Below the pieces are notes generated by a model. The model worked only from the letters and a program-made list of their open reading frames with translations, was not told where the DNA came from and did not search any database. This document shows positions 1 to 6,844 of a DNA stretch of 11,576 nt, one piece after another (the stretch's first letter is position 1; each line of letters begins with the position of its first letter). A program made the position numbers and the translations under genes. The stretch is from Solirubrobacterales bacterium (GTDB lineage Bacteria > Actinomycetota > Thermoleophilia > Solirubrobacterales > Solirubrobacteraceae): assembly GCA_026392325.1 (NCBI GenBank), contig JAPLCH010000217.1:1-11576 (forward strand), in the 5' to 3' direction.

Positions 1-1117
1 ACTTCTTCTTCGGCTTCTCGGCGTCGGGCTTGCCCGCCTTGGCGCCGCCCTTCTTCGTTGAACCCTTGCTCGAGGAGCCGCCTCCGCTCTTGGGAGTAGT
101 CGCCTTGCGCTTCTTTCCGGGCGCACCCTTCTTCGGGCCGGCCTTCCCTCCGCGCTTGGGCTTGCCACCCTTCTTACTCTTGTCCTTGCGCGGCTCGGGC
201 TGCCCGTTGCAGGGAGAGTCGACTCCGATCACGCAGACGCCCACCAGACCGCCGTCGTCGCCGCCCGAGTCGCCGCCTTGGCTCTCACCGGGCGCGAAGT
301 CGTAGACGGCGCAGACCTTGTTGCCCTCGTCGTCGATGAAGCAGGGAAGCGGCCGCTCACAGGAGACTTCACCGGCCGCGTTCTCGGCGTAGTCGCAGGG
401 TGGGGGCGGATAGGGGACCACACAGTCGGGGCAGTAGGGATTAGCGCAATCGACCGTGCCGTCCTCAGCGACCGTGCACGAAGGAGGCGGGCATCCCGCT
501 GCTGCCGCGTCGGCTTCGCTCGCGAACTTCGCGGTCAGGCAGAGCTCCGGCGGGGTCCAGCAGGACTGCTCCCCTGTCTCCGGATCGGCCTTGCAGACCG
601 GGTCCGTCGGGTGGTAAGGGAGGCAGATCTTGGAGCCGTGCGGCGTGTTCGGGTTGCAACGCGGCGGATCGACGATGTAGCAGGGGATTCGCTTGGCGAT
701 CCGCTCGGAGTTGCACTCGCCGGGACCGGGACCGCCACCGCAGTTCCAAGGCTCCCAGCTGCAGAGATCAATAACGCCCGGCTCGTCGCCATCCCCCTTG
801 CTCGGGTCCGAGTCACCCGAGCCGTCGCCCGAACCGTCACCGGTGGTGTCACTCCCTCCACCGCCTTGGTCGCCGCCCGAGCCGTCGGTGGAGCCGGAAT
901 CACCGGAGTTGTCACCTTTGTCATTGCTGTCGGTGTTCGGGTCCTCGCTAACCGAGCCACCAGGATCGGGGCATGAGCCCGTGTCGATCACAACGCAGGT
1001 CGGAGATCCCGGAAGCGAACCGGATTCACTGCCCGCCGGATCGTCAGACGCAATCGCGGTGGGGGCCGCGACCACGAGCGCGACAAGTGCTACGAGGACT
1101 TTTCTGCCCAATCTCAC
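1..1117 (-). CDS. Secreted Cys-rich protein with Asp/Gly/Ser linker and Lys-rich tail (3' end beyond window)
   Basis: I do not recognise this family. Reading from a GTG at 1115-1117 gives 372 codons without a stop, and the frame runs off the left edge. Residues 1-23 form a signal peptide: a basic start (MRLGRK), a Leu/Val/Ala core, and an AIA|SD-like cleavage site. Residues ~50-113 are an Asp/Gly/Ser-rich low-complexity linker. Residues ~118-303 hold 20 cysteines (22 in all, an even number), many in a recurring hairpin-like unit C-x3-6-G-x2-3-C: 175-186, 214-224, 241-253, 259-269. From ~310 the chain turns into a Lys/Gly/Ala/Ser/Pro tail resembling histone-H1-like tails. This suggests an exported, disulphide-bonded protein whose basic tail could bind polyanions or the cell wall; that role is inference. 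An in-frame TAG shortly upstream leaves this GTG as the natural start, but no Shine-Dalgarno is visible. Codon use is much more GC3-rich than in the neighbouring genes. Confidence 0.75.
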   Translation of the reverse strand, partial: MRLGRKVLVALVALVVAAPTAIASDDPAGSESGSLPGSPTCVVIDTGSCPDPGGSVSEDPNTDSNDKGDNSGDSGSTDGSGGDQGGGGSDTTGDGSGDGSGDSDPSKGDGDEPGVIDLCSWEPWNCGGGPGPGECNSERIAKRIPCYIVDPPRCNPNTPHGSKICLPYHPTDPVCKADPETGEQSCWTPPELCLTAKFASEADAAAAGCPPPSCTVAEDGTVDCANPYCPDCVVPYPPPPCDYAENAAGEVSCERPLPCFIDDEGNKVCAVYDFAPGESQGGDSGGDDGGLVGVCVIGVDSPCNGQPEPRKDKSKKGGKPKRGGKAGPKKGAPGKKRKATTPKSGGGSSSKGSTKKGGAKAGKPDAEKPKKK

Positions 1118-1205
1118 AGGACCGACTGTACCACAGGGCTCACCCTATTACCAGAGCCGCAAACTGGCGCTTAACCATCATTTCACAGCCTAAACAACCG
1201 TCAAT

Positions 1206-1224
1206 CCGAGGCCTTTCCCCTCGG
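1206..1224 (-). terminator. Weak hairpin downstream of acyltransferase remnant
   Basis: CCGAGG (1206-1211) pairs with CCTCGG (1219-1224) around a 7-nt loop. It lies just after the stop of the minus-strand acyltransferase remnant. No clean U-run follows in the minus direction, so this is at best a weak terminator. Confidence 0.25.
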
Positions 1225-1245
1225 GAGCTTCAATCTCAGCAGCAG

Positions 1246-2003
1246 TCAGCCAGACGTGACTCGCCCACGACGCAATAGCTCCCGCCCATGCGCCCACGCA
1301 AGTACCTTGCGCTCCATCAGGTACCAGCTGGCCGCCGCGACTGCGAGCGAAAGCACGTACGCGACGACTGTCATCAAGGGGGCAAGTCGCAAAGGCACCA
1401 AGCCATCTTCGAACAGCGACGCAACCTTCTCGAGAACGAAAACGTGCCAGAGATAAAGGCCGTACGAAACAAGCCAATCCATGCCACTGGCGGGGCGTTG
1501 AGCAGCCGGCTAACGGCACTGGATTTGCCTTCCGCGATTACGGCAGGTGCCAGCAACAGGAACGCGAGTAGCAGGTTGACCTCGCCCCACAGTCCCGTGG
1601 CCCAGTGCAGAAATTGATCTAGATCAGTCGGTAGTAGGGATTGTTCAGCCAGACAGACTGTCCCGTAGAGGGCAGCTGCCAGACCCCAACACAAGACTGG
1701 CCTCCCTCCCAGTGCGCGAAGAGGACTAGGCCACCCTGATTTAACGGACCGGGCCGAGAACAGGGCCAGCAGCATTCCCGCGGCAAAGATGTCAATGCTG
1801 TTGGGAAGGATCATCAGCCAAGGTTCAAAATCGATGTCAACCACTCGAGTCAATACGACCACCTTGTAAACCAGGCTCGCAAGCACCACTGACCCGAGCA
1901 GCAGCGTTTCAATCTTCAATGGAGTTCTCCTGCCAGCTGTGAGCCTCTCTATGGCCCACGCCCACACAGGAAGGAACAAATAGAAGGTCACCTCAACGCA
2001 CAT
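1246..2003 (-). pseudogene. Acyltransferase-3 (OafA/YrhL-like) remnant, 5'-truncated and frameshifted
   Basis: This is the C-terminal part of a polytopic membrane O-acyltransferase (acyltransferase 3 family), which transfers acyl groups to cell-surface sugars. The fragment begins at the internal family motif CVEVTFYLFLP (usually W-S-L-x-VE-x-x-FYL). The preceding N-terminal helices, with the family's catalytic His region, are absent, and an in-frame TAG at 2022-2024 closes the frame upstream. Several hydrophobic helices follow. The first frame is family-like to ...NAPPVAWIG (codon at 1473-1475). The next family block, LVSYGLYLWH, lies in the neighbouring frame and runs to the TGA at 1246-1248, through the typical closing motif ASWYLMERKVL. 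One extra C at 1473 would restore WIGLVSYGLYLWH exactly. About 130-150 residues are missing at the N-terminus compared with ordinary family members. It could be a real pseudogene or a consensus error; the 5' loss favours a pseudogene or rearrangement. Confidence 0.8.
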
Positions 2004-2021
2004 TTGTTCAGGCCACCGGCT

Positions 2022-2314
2022 CTAGGTTCGTTCTAGTCGCATGTTGGAAGCCAGTAGACAGCGTCCTTAAACAGATGGGTCAGGCTGTTGAGGCAGTCCA
2101 CCGGTTCGGCTGCGTGGTCGTGATTCAGGTCCGACCTGGCAGATCAGCCCCAGCTCGCGCAGCTGTCGACCAGTTCTACGGGGCAGACAAAGTCAACTGA
2201 AGGTGGCGCTCGGTGCCCGAAAACAGCGGCCCGCTGTGCGCGCTGAACTGGGGCCACTAGGGAAGGCTGCCGCACCCTCTGTACTTGGAGAGGGCGCGGT
2301 GGTAGCTTTGTCTG
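2022..2314. other. Gene-poor spacer between acyltransferase remnant and ASST-like gene
   Basis: About 290 bp with no gene I can support. It contains a short plus-strand frame, ATG at 2075 to TGA at 2200 (41 codons), that stays open further upstream and looks weakly protein-like (see findings). On the minus strand every frame is interrupted and none continues the missing N-terminus of the acyltransferase. The promoter of the plus-strand gene starting at 2315 must lie here, but I see no convincing -35/-10 pair. Confidence 0.5.
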
Positions 2315-3766
2315 ATGCGTATGCGTGAGCTAGCCCCTGTGGTCGCAAGCGCGGCGGTGCTCTTCATCCCAATCTCACAGGCGCATGCTGCCCCAGCCTC
2401 CATGACGCTGACAGCTGACACGATTCTGACTCCGGGCTTTTCGACCAGCATTCCCAACTACACGACCTATTGCGCGACAGGCACGGTCAACATGACAGCC
2501 TCCGCTGGCACGGGCATGACCCTGGCCGTTGACGGTCACACCGCGAAGTCAGGCTCGCAAACGGTCGCTGTGCCGCTTCATGCGGGGCAGCGGTTCAAGG
2601 TGAAGGCCAAGAAGGGCGGGAAGACCACAACCCATTCCATTCGCTGCCTTCCAGCTGACTTTCCAGTTTTCACTGTTGAGGGAAGCCTCCCCGCCACAAT
2701 TCCACTGTTTGGGTTCTCCAATATTCGCCCCGTTGTATTCAACATCCCGGGGATCACCCAATACGCGATCATTGCCGACCGCAATGGTGTTCCCGTCTGG
2801 TGGATGGCAGCACCGCAGAACCTCTTCAACGTGATGGGAATGAAGGGCGGCCGGATTGCGATGGGCCTTGCCGATGGACCCCTGACCATCTACCGGCCCA
2901 GCGGAACTCTTGACAAACGAATGCGTCCAACGATCGGTCAACCTGACGCCCATGAAGCCATCCCCACTTCACGTGGGACCTTCTATCTCGGCGCGACATC
3001 GCAGAGATTCCACATTGACCTGACTCCAATCAGTGGACCAGCTGATGGAGCAACGCTTGACTCGAACATCGAGGAAGTCTCCGCCACAGGTAAGAGCCTC
3101 TGGACTTGGCGATCAAAGGACTACTTTGCGATCTCGGACACCCTGCTCCCCCAGCGGTTCATTCCATTGACAAATATTGACCCATCGGGAGGTTCGGTCT
3201 GGGACATCGTCCACCTCAATTCAATTGAGGATGACAACAAGGGCGGGATCATCGCTTCCTTCAGGAATACGAGCGCCGTGTACCGCATAGTCAAGGCCAC
3301 AAAGGCAATTGACTGGAAGTTTGGTGGCACACCGTCAGACAAGAGCCTCAGGGTCATTGGCGACGATGGAACAGTGCCCCATCTGAGCGGGCAACACGAC
3401 GCGCGCCTTCTGCCAGACGGAACAATCACCATTCAGGACAATGGAAGCAACCAGACCCGCCCAGCCCGTGTGACCCGTTGGCGCATTGATCGGGTCGCCA
3501 AGACCGCCACACTCGTGGAAGAGCTCAAAGACCCGACGATCGGGCGCTCAGTCTGCTGTGGCAGCGCTCGCAAGCAGACTGATGGGAGCTGGCTTGTCGC
3601 ATGGGGCTCACTCTCCGTCATTCGCGGATACAACGCAGCCCATCGGATGACATTCAACCTTCACTTCGCCGACCACGGCCTGACCTACCGCGCCACGCCT
3701 GTGACCACAAAGCAGGTCACAACAGCCCAGCTGCTCACCGGCATGGACTACATGCACAAGCGCTGA
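2315..3766 (+). CDS. Secreted arylsulfotransferase-fold (ASST-like) beta-propeller protein
   Basis: A 483-residue exported protein. Residues 1-25 form a signal peptide ending SQAHA|AP. Residues ~26-115 form a small beta-sandwich with a Cys pair (TTYC and SIRC), a common N-terminal cap in actinobacterial members. Residues ~125-470 match the arylsulfotransferase/ASST beta-propeller: NGVPVWW, WDIVHLNSIED with His300, IDWKFGG, GQHDARLLPDG with His361, QDNG, and SVCCGSARK with vicinal Cys414-Cys415, followed by W-L-V-A-W-G. Characterised ASST enzymes move sulfate between phenolic compounds using a catalytic histidine. I cannot tell whether His300 or His361 fills that role, and many members of this branch have no known substrate. 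The ATG at 2315 is chosen because it gives the full signal peptide; a weak GGTGG lies ~11 nt upstream. It is the only plus-strand gene in the window and converges on the gene at 3810-4184. Confidence 0.88.
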   Translation: MRMRELAPVVASAAVLFIPISQAHAAPASMTLTADTILTPGFSTSIPNYTTYCATGTVNMTASAGTGMTLAVDGHTAKSGSQTVAVPLHAGQRFKVKAKKGGKTTTHSIRCLPADFPVFTVEGSLPATIPLFGFSNIRPVVFNIPGITQYAIIADRNGVPVWWMAAPQNLFNVMGMKGGRIAMGLADGPLTIYRPSGTLDKRMRPTIGQPDAHEAIPTSRGTFYLGATSQRFHIDLTPISGPADGATLDSNIEEVSATGKSLWTWRSKDYFAISDTLLPQRFIPLTNIDPSGGSVWDIVHLNSIEDDNKGGIIASFRNTSAVYRIVKATKAIDWKFGGTPSDKSLRVIGDDGTVPHLSGQHDARLLPDGTITIQDNGSNQTRPARVTRWRIDRVAKTATLVEELKDPTIGRSVCCGSARKQTDGSWLVAWGSLSVIRGYNAAHRMTFNLHFADHGLTYRATPVTTKQVTTAQLLTGMDYMHKR

Positions 3767-3779
3767 GCCCAAGGCTCAG
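3763..3779. terminator. Hairpin overlapping the stop codon of the ASST-like gene
   Basis: CTGAGCC (3763-3769) and GGCTCAG (3773-3779) form a perfect 7-bp stem with a 3-nt loop. The TGA stop (3764-3766) lies inside the left arm. It sits between two convergent genes. Only a short T stretch (3781-3783) follows, so its strength as a terminator is uncertain. Confidence 0.4.
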
Positions 3780-3809
3780 GTTTGAGACGAACAGGCCTTT
3801 CCGTCTTGG

Positions 3810-4184
3810 TCAGATGGCCCAGATGGCCAACGCGGGAAGACCCACGCTGAGCGTGGTAAACGAAACCAAGGCCACGGCCTTGTAAAACGGGTTCTTGGCA
3901 ACCTTGGGTCCCCAGGCAAGTGGGGCAAAGAGAATCGGGTTAACGACTGTCCCAAAGGCGATCATCCCCCTGATCCAGTTCGGCATCCCCGGCGCTACCT
4001 CCTGAACTGCGATGAGAATCAGTCCCATCATGATCCAGTCGATGTGCAGCTGAAGGAATCTGTGCGGCACTGGGATTCCGCGACTGCGGAAGAAATCGGG
4101 ATTCTGCGTGGCTGCGAGGACGAGCCATCCGGACATCCCGCCCAATGCGAGCGAGACCAGCCCTAGCGATGTAAGAAGTGGCAC
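3810..4184 (-). CDS. Small four-helix integral membrane protein
   Basis: 124 residues with four predicted membrane helices at about 5-26, 45-63, 70-90 and 100-122. Helix 2 begins with a histidine (QLHIDWIMMG) and helix 3 contains NPILFAPLAWG. That layout (His at the start of helix 2, then N...WG in helix 3) is reminiscent of the small four-helix hydroxylaminobenzene mutase/styrene oxide isomerase group. The likeness is by eye only, so I give no enzymatic name. The start is GTG at 4182-4184, with an AAGGGAG sequence about 12 nt upstream. The gene follows groL on the same strand, but the strong groL terminator at 4216-4253 lies only ~32 bp before the start. It therefore either has a very compact promoter or is fed by read-through. 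Confidence 0.7.
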   Translation of the reverse strand: MPLLTSLGLVSLALGGMSGWLVLAATQNPDFFRSRGIPVPHRFLQLHIDWIMMGLILIAVQEVAPGMPNWIRGMIAFGTVVNPILFAPLAWGPKVAKNPFYKAVALVSFTTLSVGLPALAIWAI

Positions 4185-4215
4185 TGGGCGAGCCTACTCC
4201 CTTAGTGGTCAATGA

Positions 4216-4253
4216 CCAAGAAAGGGGCCCGGTTCTGGAAAGAACCGGGCCCC
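4216..4253 (-). terminator. Strong intrinsic terminator of groSL
   Basis: A perfect 13-bp GC-rich stem: 4224-4236 pairs with 4241-4253 around a 4-nt loop. On the minus strand it is followed by TTTCTTGG (4216-4223), a classic Rho-independent layout. It lies 44 bp downstream of the groL stop. Confidence 0.9.
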
Positions 4254-4297
4254 GATCAAAACCCTGATGTGGGTGAATCAGCTCAAATGGAGCTGGT

Positions 4298-5897
4298 TTA
4301 CATCATCCCGCTCATGTCGGGCATTCCGCCACCTGCTGGACCACTGTCATCCTGAACCTCGGCGACAATCGCCTCAGTTGTAAGGATGTTCTTGGCGATC
4401 GACGCTGCGTTCTGCAGAGCCGAACGGGTGACCATGGCTGGATCAATCACGCCAGCAGCGACGAGATCAACGATCTCACCGGTTGCAGCATTGAGACCGA
4501 ATCCGGACTTGGCCTTGCGTACATCGTTGACCAGCAGAAATCTGCCTAAGCGGCTCCTCAAGTGAACGGAGGATGATCTTTGCTCCTGTGCGCTCGTCCT
4601 CGTCCTCGATCTTCTCGAGGTTGATGGCCTTGCCTGCGATCAGAAGTGCAGTTCCGCCGCCCGCAACGATGCCCTCTTCGAGAGCTGCGCGAGTTGCCTG
4701 AAGTGCGTCTTCTACACGGTGCTTCTTTTCCTTCATTTCAGTCTCGGTGGCTGCGCCAACCTTGACGACAGCAACACCACCGGAGAGCTTCGCGAGCCTC
4801 TCCTGCAGCTTCTCACGATCGAAATCGGAGTCGGTGTTTTCGATCTCGGACTTGATCTGCTTGATCCTGCCCTTGATTGCGTCACCTTCGCCTGCTCCAT
4901 CAATGATGGTCGTTGCATCCTTGCCAACGACAACGCGACGAGCCTGGCCAAGCTGGCTGGCCTGCGTGTTCTCGAGCTTGAGACCCATTTCCTCGGTGAT
5001 TACTTCTCCACCGGTCAGAACTGCGATGTCTTCAAGCATGCGCTTGCGACGGTCTCCGAACCCTGGGGCCTTGACGGCTACACCGGTGAACAGTCCGCGG
5101 CGCTTGTTCACGACGAGAGTCGCAAGGGATTCACCCTCAACGTCCTCGGCGATGATCAGCAGCGGCTTGCCAGCCTGTGAAACCTGCTCAATGATCGGAA
5201 GGAGGTCCCGGATGGAACCGATCTTCTGGTTGGCGATCAGGATGTATGGATCTTCAAGTACGGCTTCCATGCTGTCCTGGTCTGTGGCCATGTAAGGCGA
5301 GATGTAGCCCTTGTCGAACTGCATTCCCTCTGTGAATTCGAGGTCCATGCCGAACGTCTGGCCTTCCTCGACGTTAACAACGCCGTCCTTGCCAACCTTC
5401 TCGATTGCGTCAGCAATGACGTCACCGATTGACTCGTCGCCAGCTGAGATGGTTGCAACGCGGGAGATCTGCTCCTTGCCGGAAATCTCCTTGCTCTGCT
5501 TACCGATCTGCTCAACAACTGCGTCAACTGCGATTTCAATGCCACGCTTGAGAGCGATTGGGTTTGCTCCGGCAGCAACATTCTTGAGGCCGGTGCGAAC
5601 GATCGCCTGAGCGAGCACGGTTGCGGTCGTTGTGCCGTCACCGGCAACATTGTTGGTTGCAGTGGCAACCTCGCGTACGAGCAGTGCGCCCTGGTTCTCA
5701 AAGACATCCTCAACTTCGATCTCACGGGCGATGGTTACACCGTCGTTAGTGATCGTTGGGGCGCCGAACTTCTTGTCAAGGACTACATAACGGCCCTTGG
5801 GACCGAGAGTTACCTTGACTGCGTTTGCGACTGCATCGACACCGCGCTCGAGCGCTTGGCGTGCCTCACTGTCGAACTTGATTTCCTTATGTGCCAT
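4298..5897 (-). pseudogene. groL: Chaperonin GroEL (60-kDa subunit), interrupted by an apparent 26-nt deletion
   Basis: GroEL forms the double-ring ATP-dependent folding chamber in the cytoplasm with the GroES lid. From the ATG at 5895-5897 the frame shows TLGPKGR (~30), GDGTTT (86-91, with the ATP-hydrolysis Asp87) and the GGVAVVKVGAATETEMKEKK block. It is GroEL-like through RQI at residue 453 (codon 4539-4541). It then leaves the family and stops at 4476 after ~20 unrelated residues. The family sequence resumes one frame over at VNDVRKAKSGFG (from 4531), continues through DPAMVTRSALQNAAS, and ends with the usual Gly/Met-rich tail and TAA at 4298-4300. By alignment from memory with E. coli GroEL, 33 nt are expected between the two blocks and 7 are present. 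Restoring 26 nt gives 542 codons, the normal length. AAGGAG lies ~10 nt before the start; groS ends 14 bp upstream. As written, part of the equatorial domain would be lost. An assembly error is a serious alternative. Confidence 0.93.
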
Positions 5898-5911
5898 TGG
5901 TCAGATTCTCC

Positions 5912-6199
5912 TTATGACTCGACGATGGCGAGGACGTCGGATTCACGGAGAACTAGAAGGTCCTCACCGTCAACCTTGATCTCAGTGCCGCCGTACTTGC
6001 TGTAGAGGACTTCGTCCCCTTCTTTTACGTCAAGCGGAATGCGCTCTCCGTCTTCCACACGGCCTTCGCCTACAGCGATGACCTTGCCCTTCTGTGGCTT
6101 CTCCTTGGCTGTGTCGGGAAGGACGAGTCCACTGATCGTGGTCTCTTCCTCATCGATTGCCTTGATGATCAGCCGGTCTCCGAGGGGTTTAAGTTTCAT
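5912..6199 (-). CDS. groS: Co-chaperonin GroES (10 kDa)
   Basis: 95 residues, the normal length for GroES, which forms the seven-subunit lid on the GroEL ring. Conserved blocks are visible in order: KPLGDRLIIK at the N-terminus; the mobile loop EEETTISGLVLPDTAKEKPQKG (~17-38) with the hydrophobic GroEL-binding tripeptide; VIAVGEGR; and the C-terminal VLYSKYGGTEIKVDGEDLLVLRESDVLAI. The ATG at 6197-6199 is preceded by GGAGG about 10 nt upstream. It is the first gene of the groS-groL operon and is preceded by a promoter and CIRCE operator. Nothing is broken here, in contrast to groL. Confidence 0.97.
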   Translation of the reverse strand: MKLKPLGDRLIIKAIDEEETTISGLVLPDTAKEKPQKGKVIAVGEGRVEDGERIPLDVKEGDEVLYSKYGGTEIKVDGEDLLVLRESDVLAIVES

Positions 6200-6264
6200 A
6201 TCCCTTGGACCTCCGTTCTGTCTTGTTTGGGTTGGTACTTGTTGTTCTAACGGTCAACACGCCA

Positions 6265-6281
6265 CAAATCAGCTTGATTTG
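6265..6281. repeat. Short inverted repeat in groS leader
   Basis: CAAATC (6265-6270) and GATTTG (6276-6281) are separated by 5 nt. They lie between CIRCE and the groS start, in the presumed 5' leader. This could be a small RNA hairpin; no regulator is assigned. Confidence 0.25.
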
Positions 6282-6293
6282 CGGGCGAATCCG

Positions 6294-6322
6294 TTTGGCA
6301 CTCACATAGGACGAGTGCCAAA
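6294..6322 (-). promoter_or_regulatory. CIRCE operator (HrcA-binding site) of groSL
   Basis: TTTGGCACTC (6294-6303), a 9-nt spacer and GAGTGCCAAA (6313-6322) form a perfect 10-bp inverted repeat. The established CIRCE consensus is TTAGCACTC-N9-GAGTGCTAA; here one base per arm is changed symmetrically (A to G, T to C). It lies ~95 nt upstream of the groS start, just downstream of the predicted promoter. HrcA is expected to bind it and hold the operon down outside heat stress; no hrcA gene is in the window. Confidence 0.92.
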
Positions 6323-6331
6323 CCTAAGCCG

Positions 6332-6359
6332 ATGGTAGCGCAACGGAAGCCCTTGTCAG
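6332..6359 (-). promoter_or_regulatory. groS: Predicted housekeeping-sigma promoter of groSL
   Basis: On the minus strand CTGACA (6354-6359, 5 of 6 to TTGACA) and TACCAT (6332-6337, 4 of 6 to TATAAT) are separated by 16 nt. Transcription would begin around 6323-6327, placing CIRCE within the first ~30 transcribed bases, a typical position for HrcA control. Confidence 0.5.
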
Positions 6360-6380
6360 CATCTGTTAGCGAAATAGCGC

Positions 6381-6409
6381 CAGATCTGAGCCTGATCCGC
6401 GCAGATCTG
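6381..6409. repeat. Two CAGATCTG palindromes 21 bp apart
   Basis: The 8-bp palindrome CAGATCTG occurs at 6381-6388 and again at 6402-6409, inside a longer palindrome CGCAGATCTGCG at 6400-6411. The centre-to-centre distance is 21 bp, two helical turns. The two copies can also pair into an 8-bp stem-loop just after the ASCH gene. This could be an operator pair for the groS promoter or a transcript-end hairpin. Confidence 0.4.
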
Positions 6410-6429
6410 CGTCCAAAGCGCCGCCGCGG

Positions 6430-6828
6430 TCAGTTGCGAGCGCCGCCGAGGCCGCGAAGGCGGTCCTCGAAGTCACTCGCACGCTCAATGATCTGAGAGA
6501 AACGAACGACAGTCACAGTGTCCTCAAGCGTGACCGGACGGTCATAGATCTGCTCAAGGAAAGTCATCAGGTCCTCAACACGCCGGCACTCCGGATTGTC
6601 ATGTTGAAGCTCGTGCGGAGAAAGCTCCTTCAAGCGCTTCACCTCAACCTCATCAATCACAGCCTGGAAAACTCGCTCGCGAGGGGAATGCTTGAACCCA
6701 ATCGTCACAAGGACAAGATCATTGCGCTCATATTTGTGGGACTTGTCGCCCAGCCGGATGGTCCCGCTCTTGCGGCCATTCCTGAGTTGGTCGGCAAAGA
6801 CCTGTGAATAAAAGTTGAGAACCTTCAT
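6430..6828 (-). CDS. ASCH-domain protein
   Basis: 132 residues forming a single ASCH (PUA-like) domain. The signature is LRNGRKSGTIRLGDKS (residues 15-30), matching the G-x-K-x-x-T-I-R pattern that lines the putative ligand pocket. It is followed by the beta-strand VLVTIGF and the AVIDEVEVKRLKELSPHEL segment. ASCH proteins are thought to bind RNA or nucleotides; one characterised branch hydrolyses N4-acetylcytidine. I cannot assign this protein to that activity. It is the last gene of the GDPD-Crp-Nudix unit, 16 bp after the Nudix stop. ATG 6826-6828 fits the conserved domain start, but there is little Shine-Dalgarno sequence, suggesting translation coupled to the gene upstream. Confidence 0.85.
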   Translation of the reverse strand: MKVLNFYSQVFADQLRNGRKSGTIRLGDKSHKYERNDLVLVTIGFKHSPRERVFQAVIDEVEVKRLKELSPHELQHDNPECRRVEDLMTFLEQIYDRPVTLEDTVTVVRFSQIIERASDFEDRLRGLGGARN

Positions 6829-6844
6829 TGGAATCAGCTACAGC

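Noticed and set aside
10..190. Repetitive-looking cttctt/gcc-rich DNA at the left edge as a tandem repeat
   Set aside because: The repetition follows from Lys/Gly/Ala codons in the protein tail; no fixed repeat unit or period is seen.
278..976. Long plus-strand open frame opposite the Cys-rich gene
   Set aside because: It is an Arg/Ala/Val-rich antisense shadow produced by the GC3-biased codons of the minus-strand gene. The minus frame has a signal peptide, ordered Cys pattern and consistent codon use.
2004..2314. Transposon or integrase remnant in the spacer next to the truncated acyltransferase
   Set aside because: No inverted terminal repeats, target duplication or transposase-like motif could be seen.
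3763..4184. Four-helix membrane gene as an enzyme of the hydroxylaminobenzene mutase/styrene oxide isomerase group
   Set aside because: Only helix layout and a few residues match by eye; too weak to name a function.
4747..5295. Plus-strand open frames across groL
   Set aside because: They are Ser/Arg/Pro-rich antisense frames of a clear GroEL coding region with no recognisable domain.
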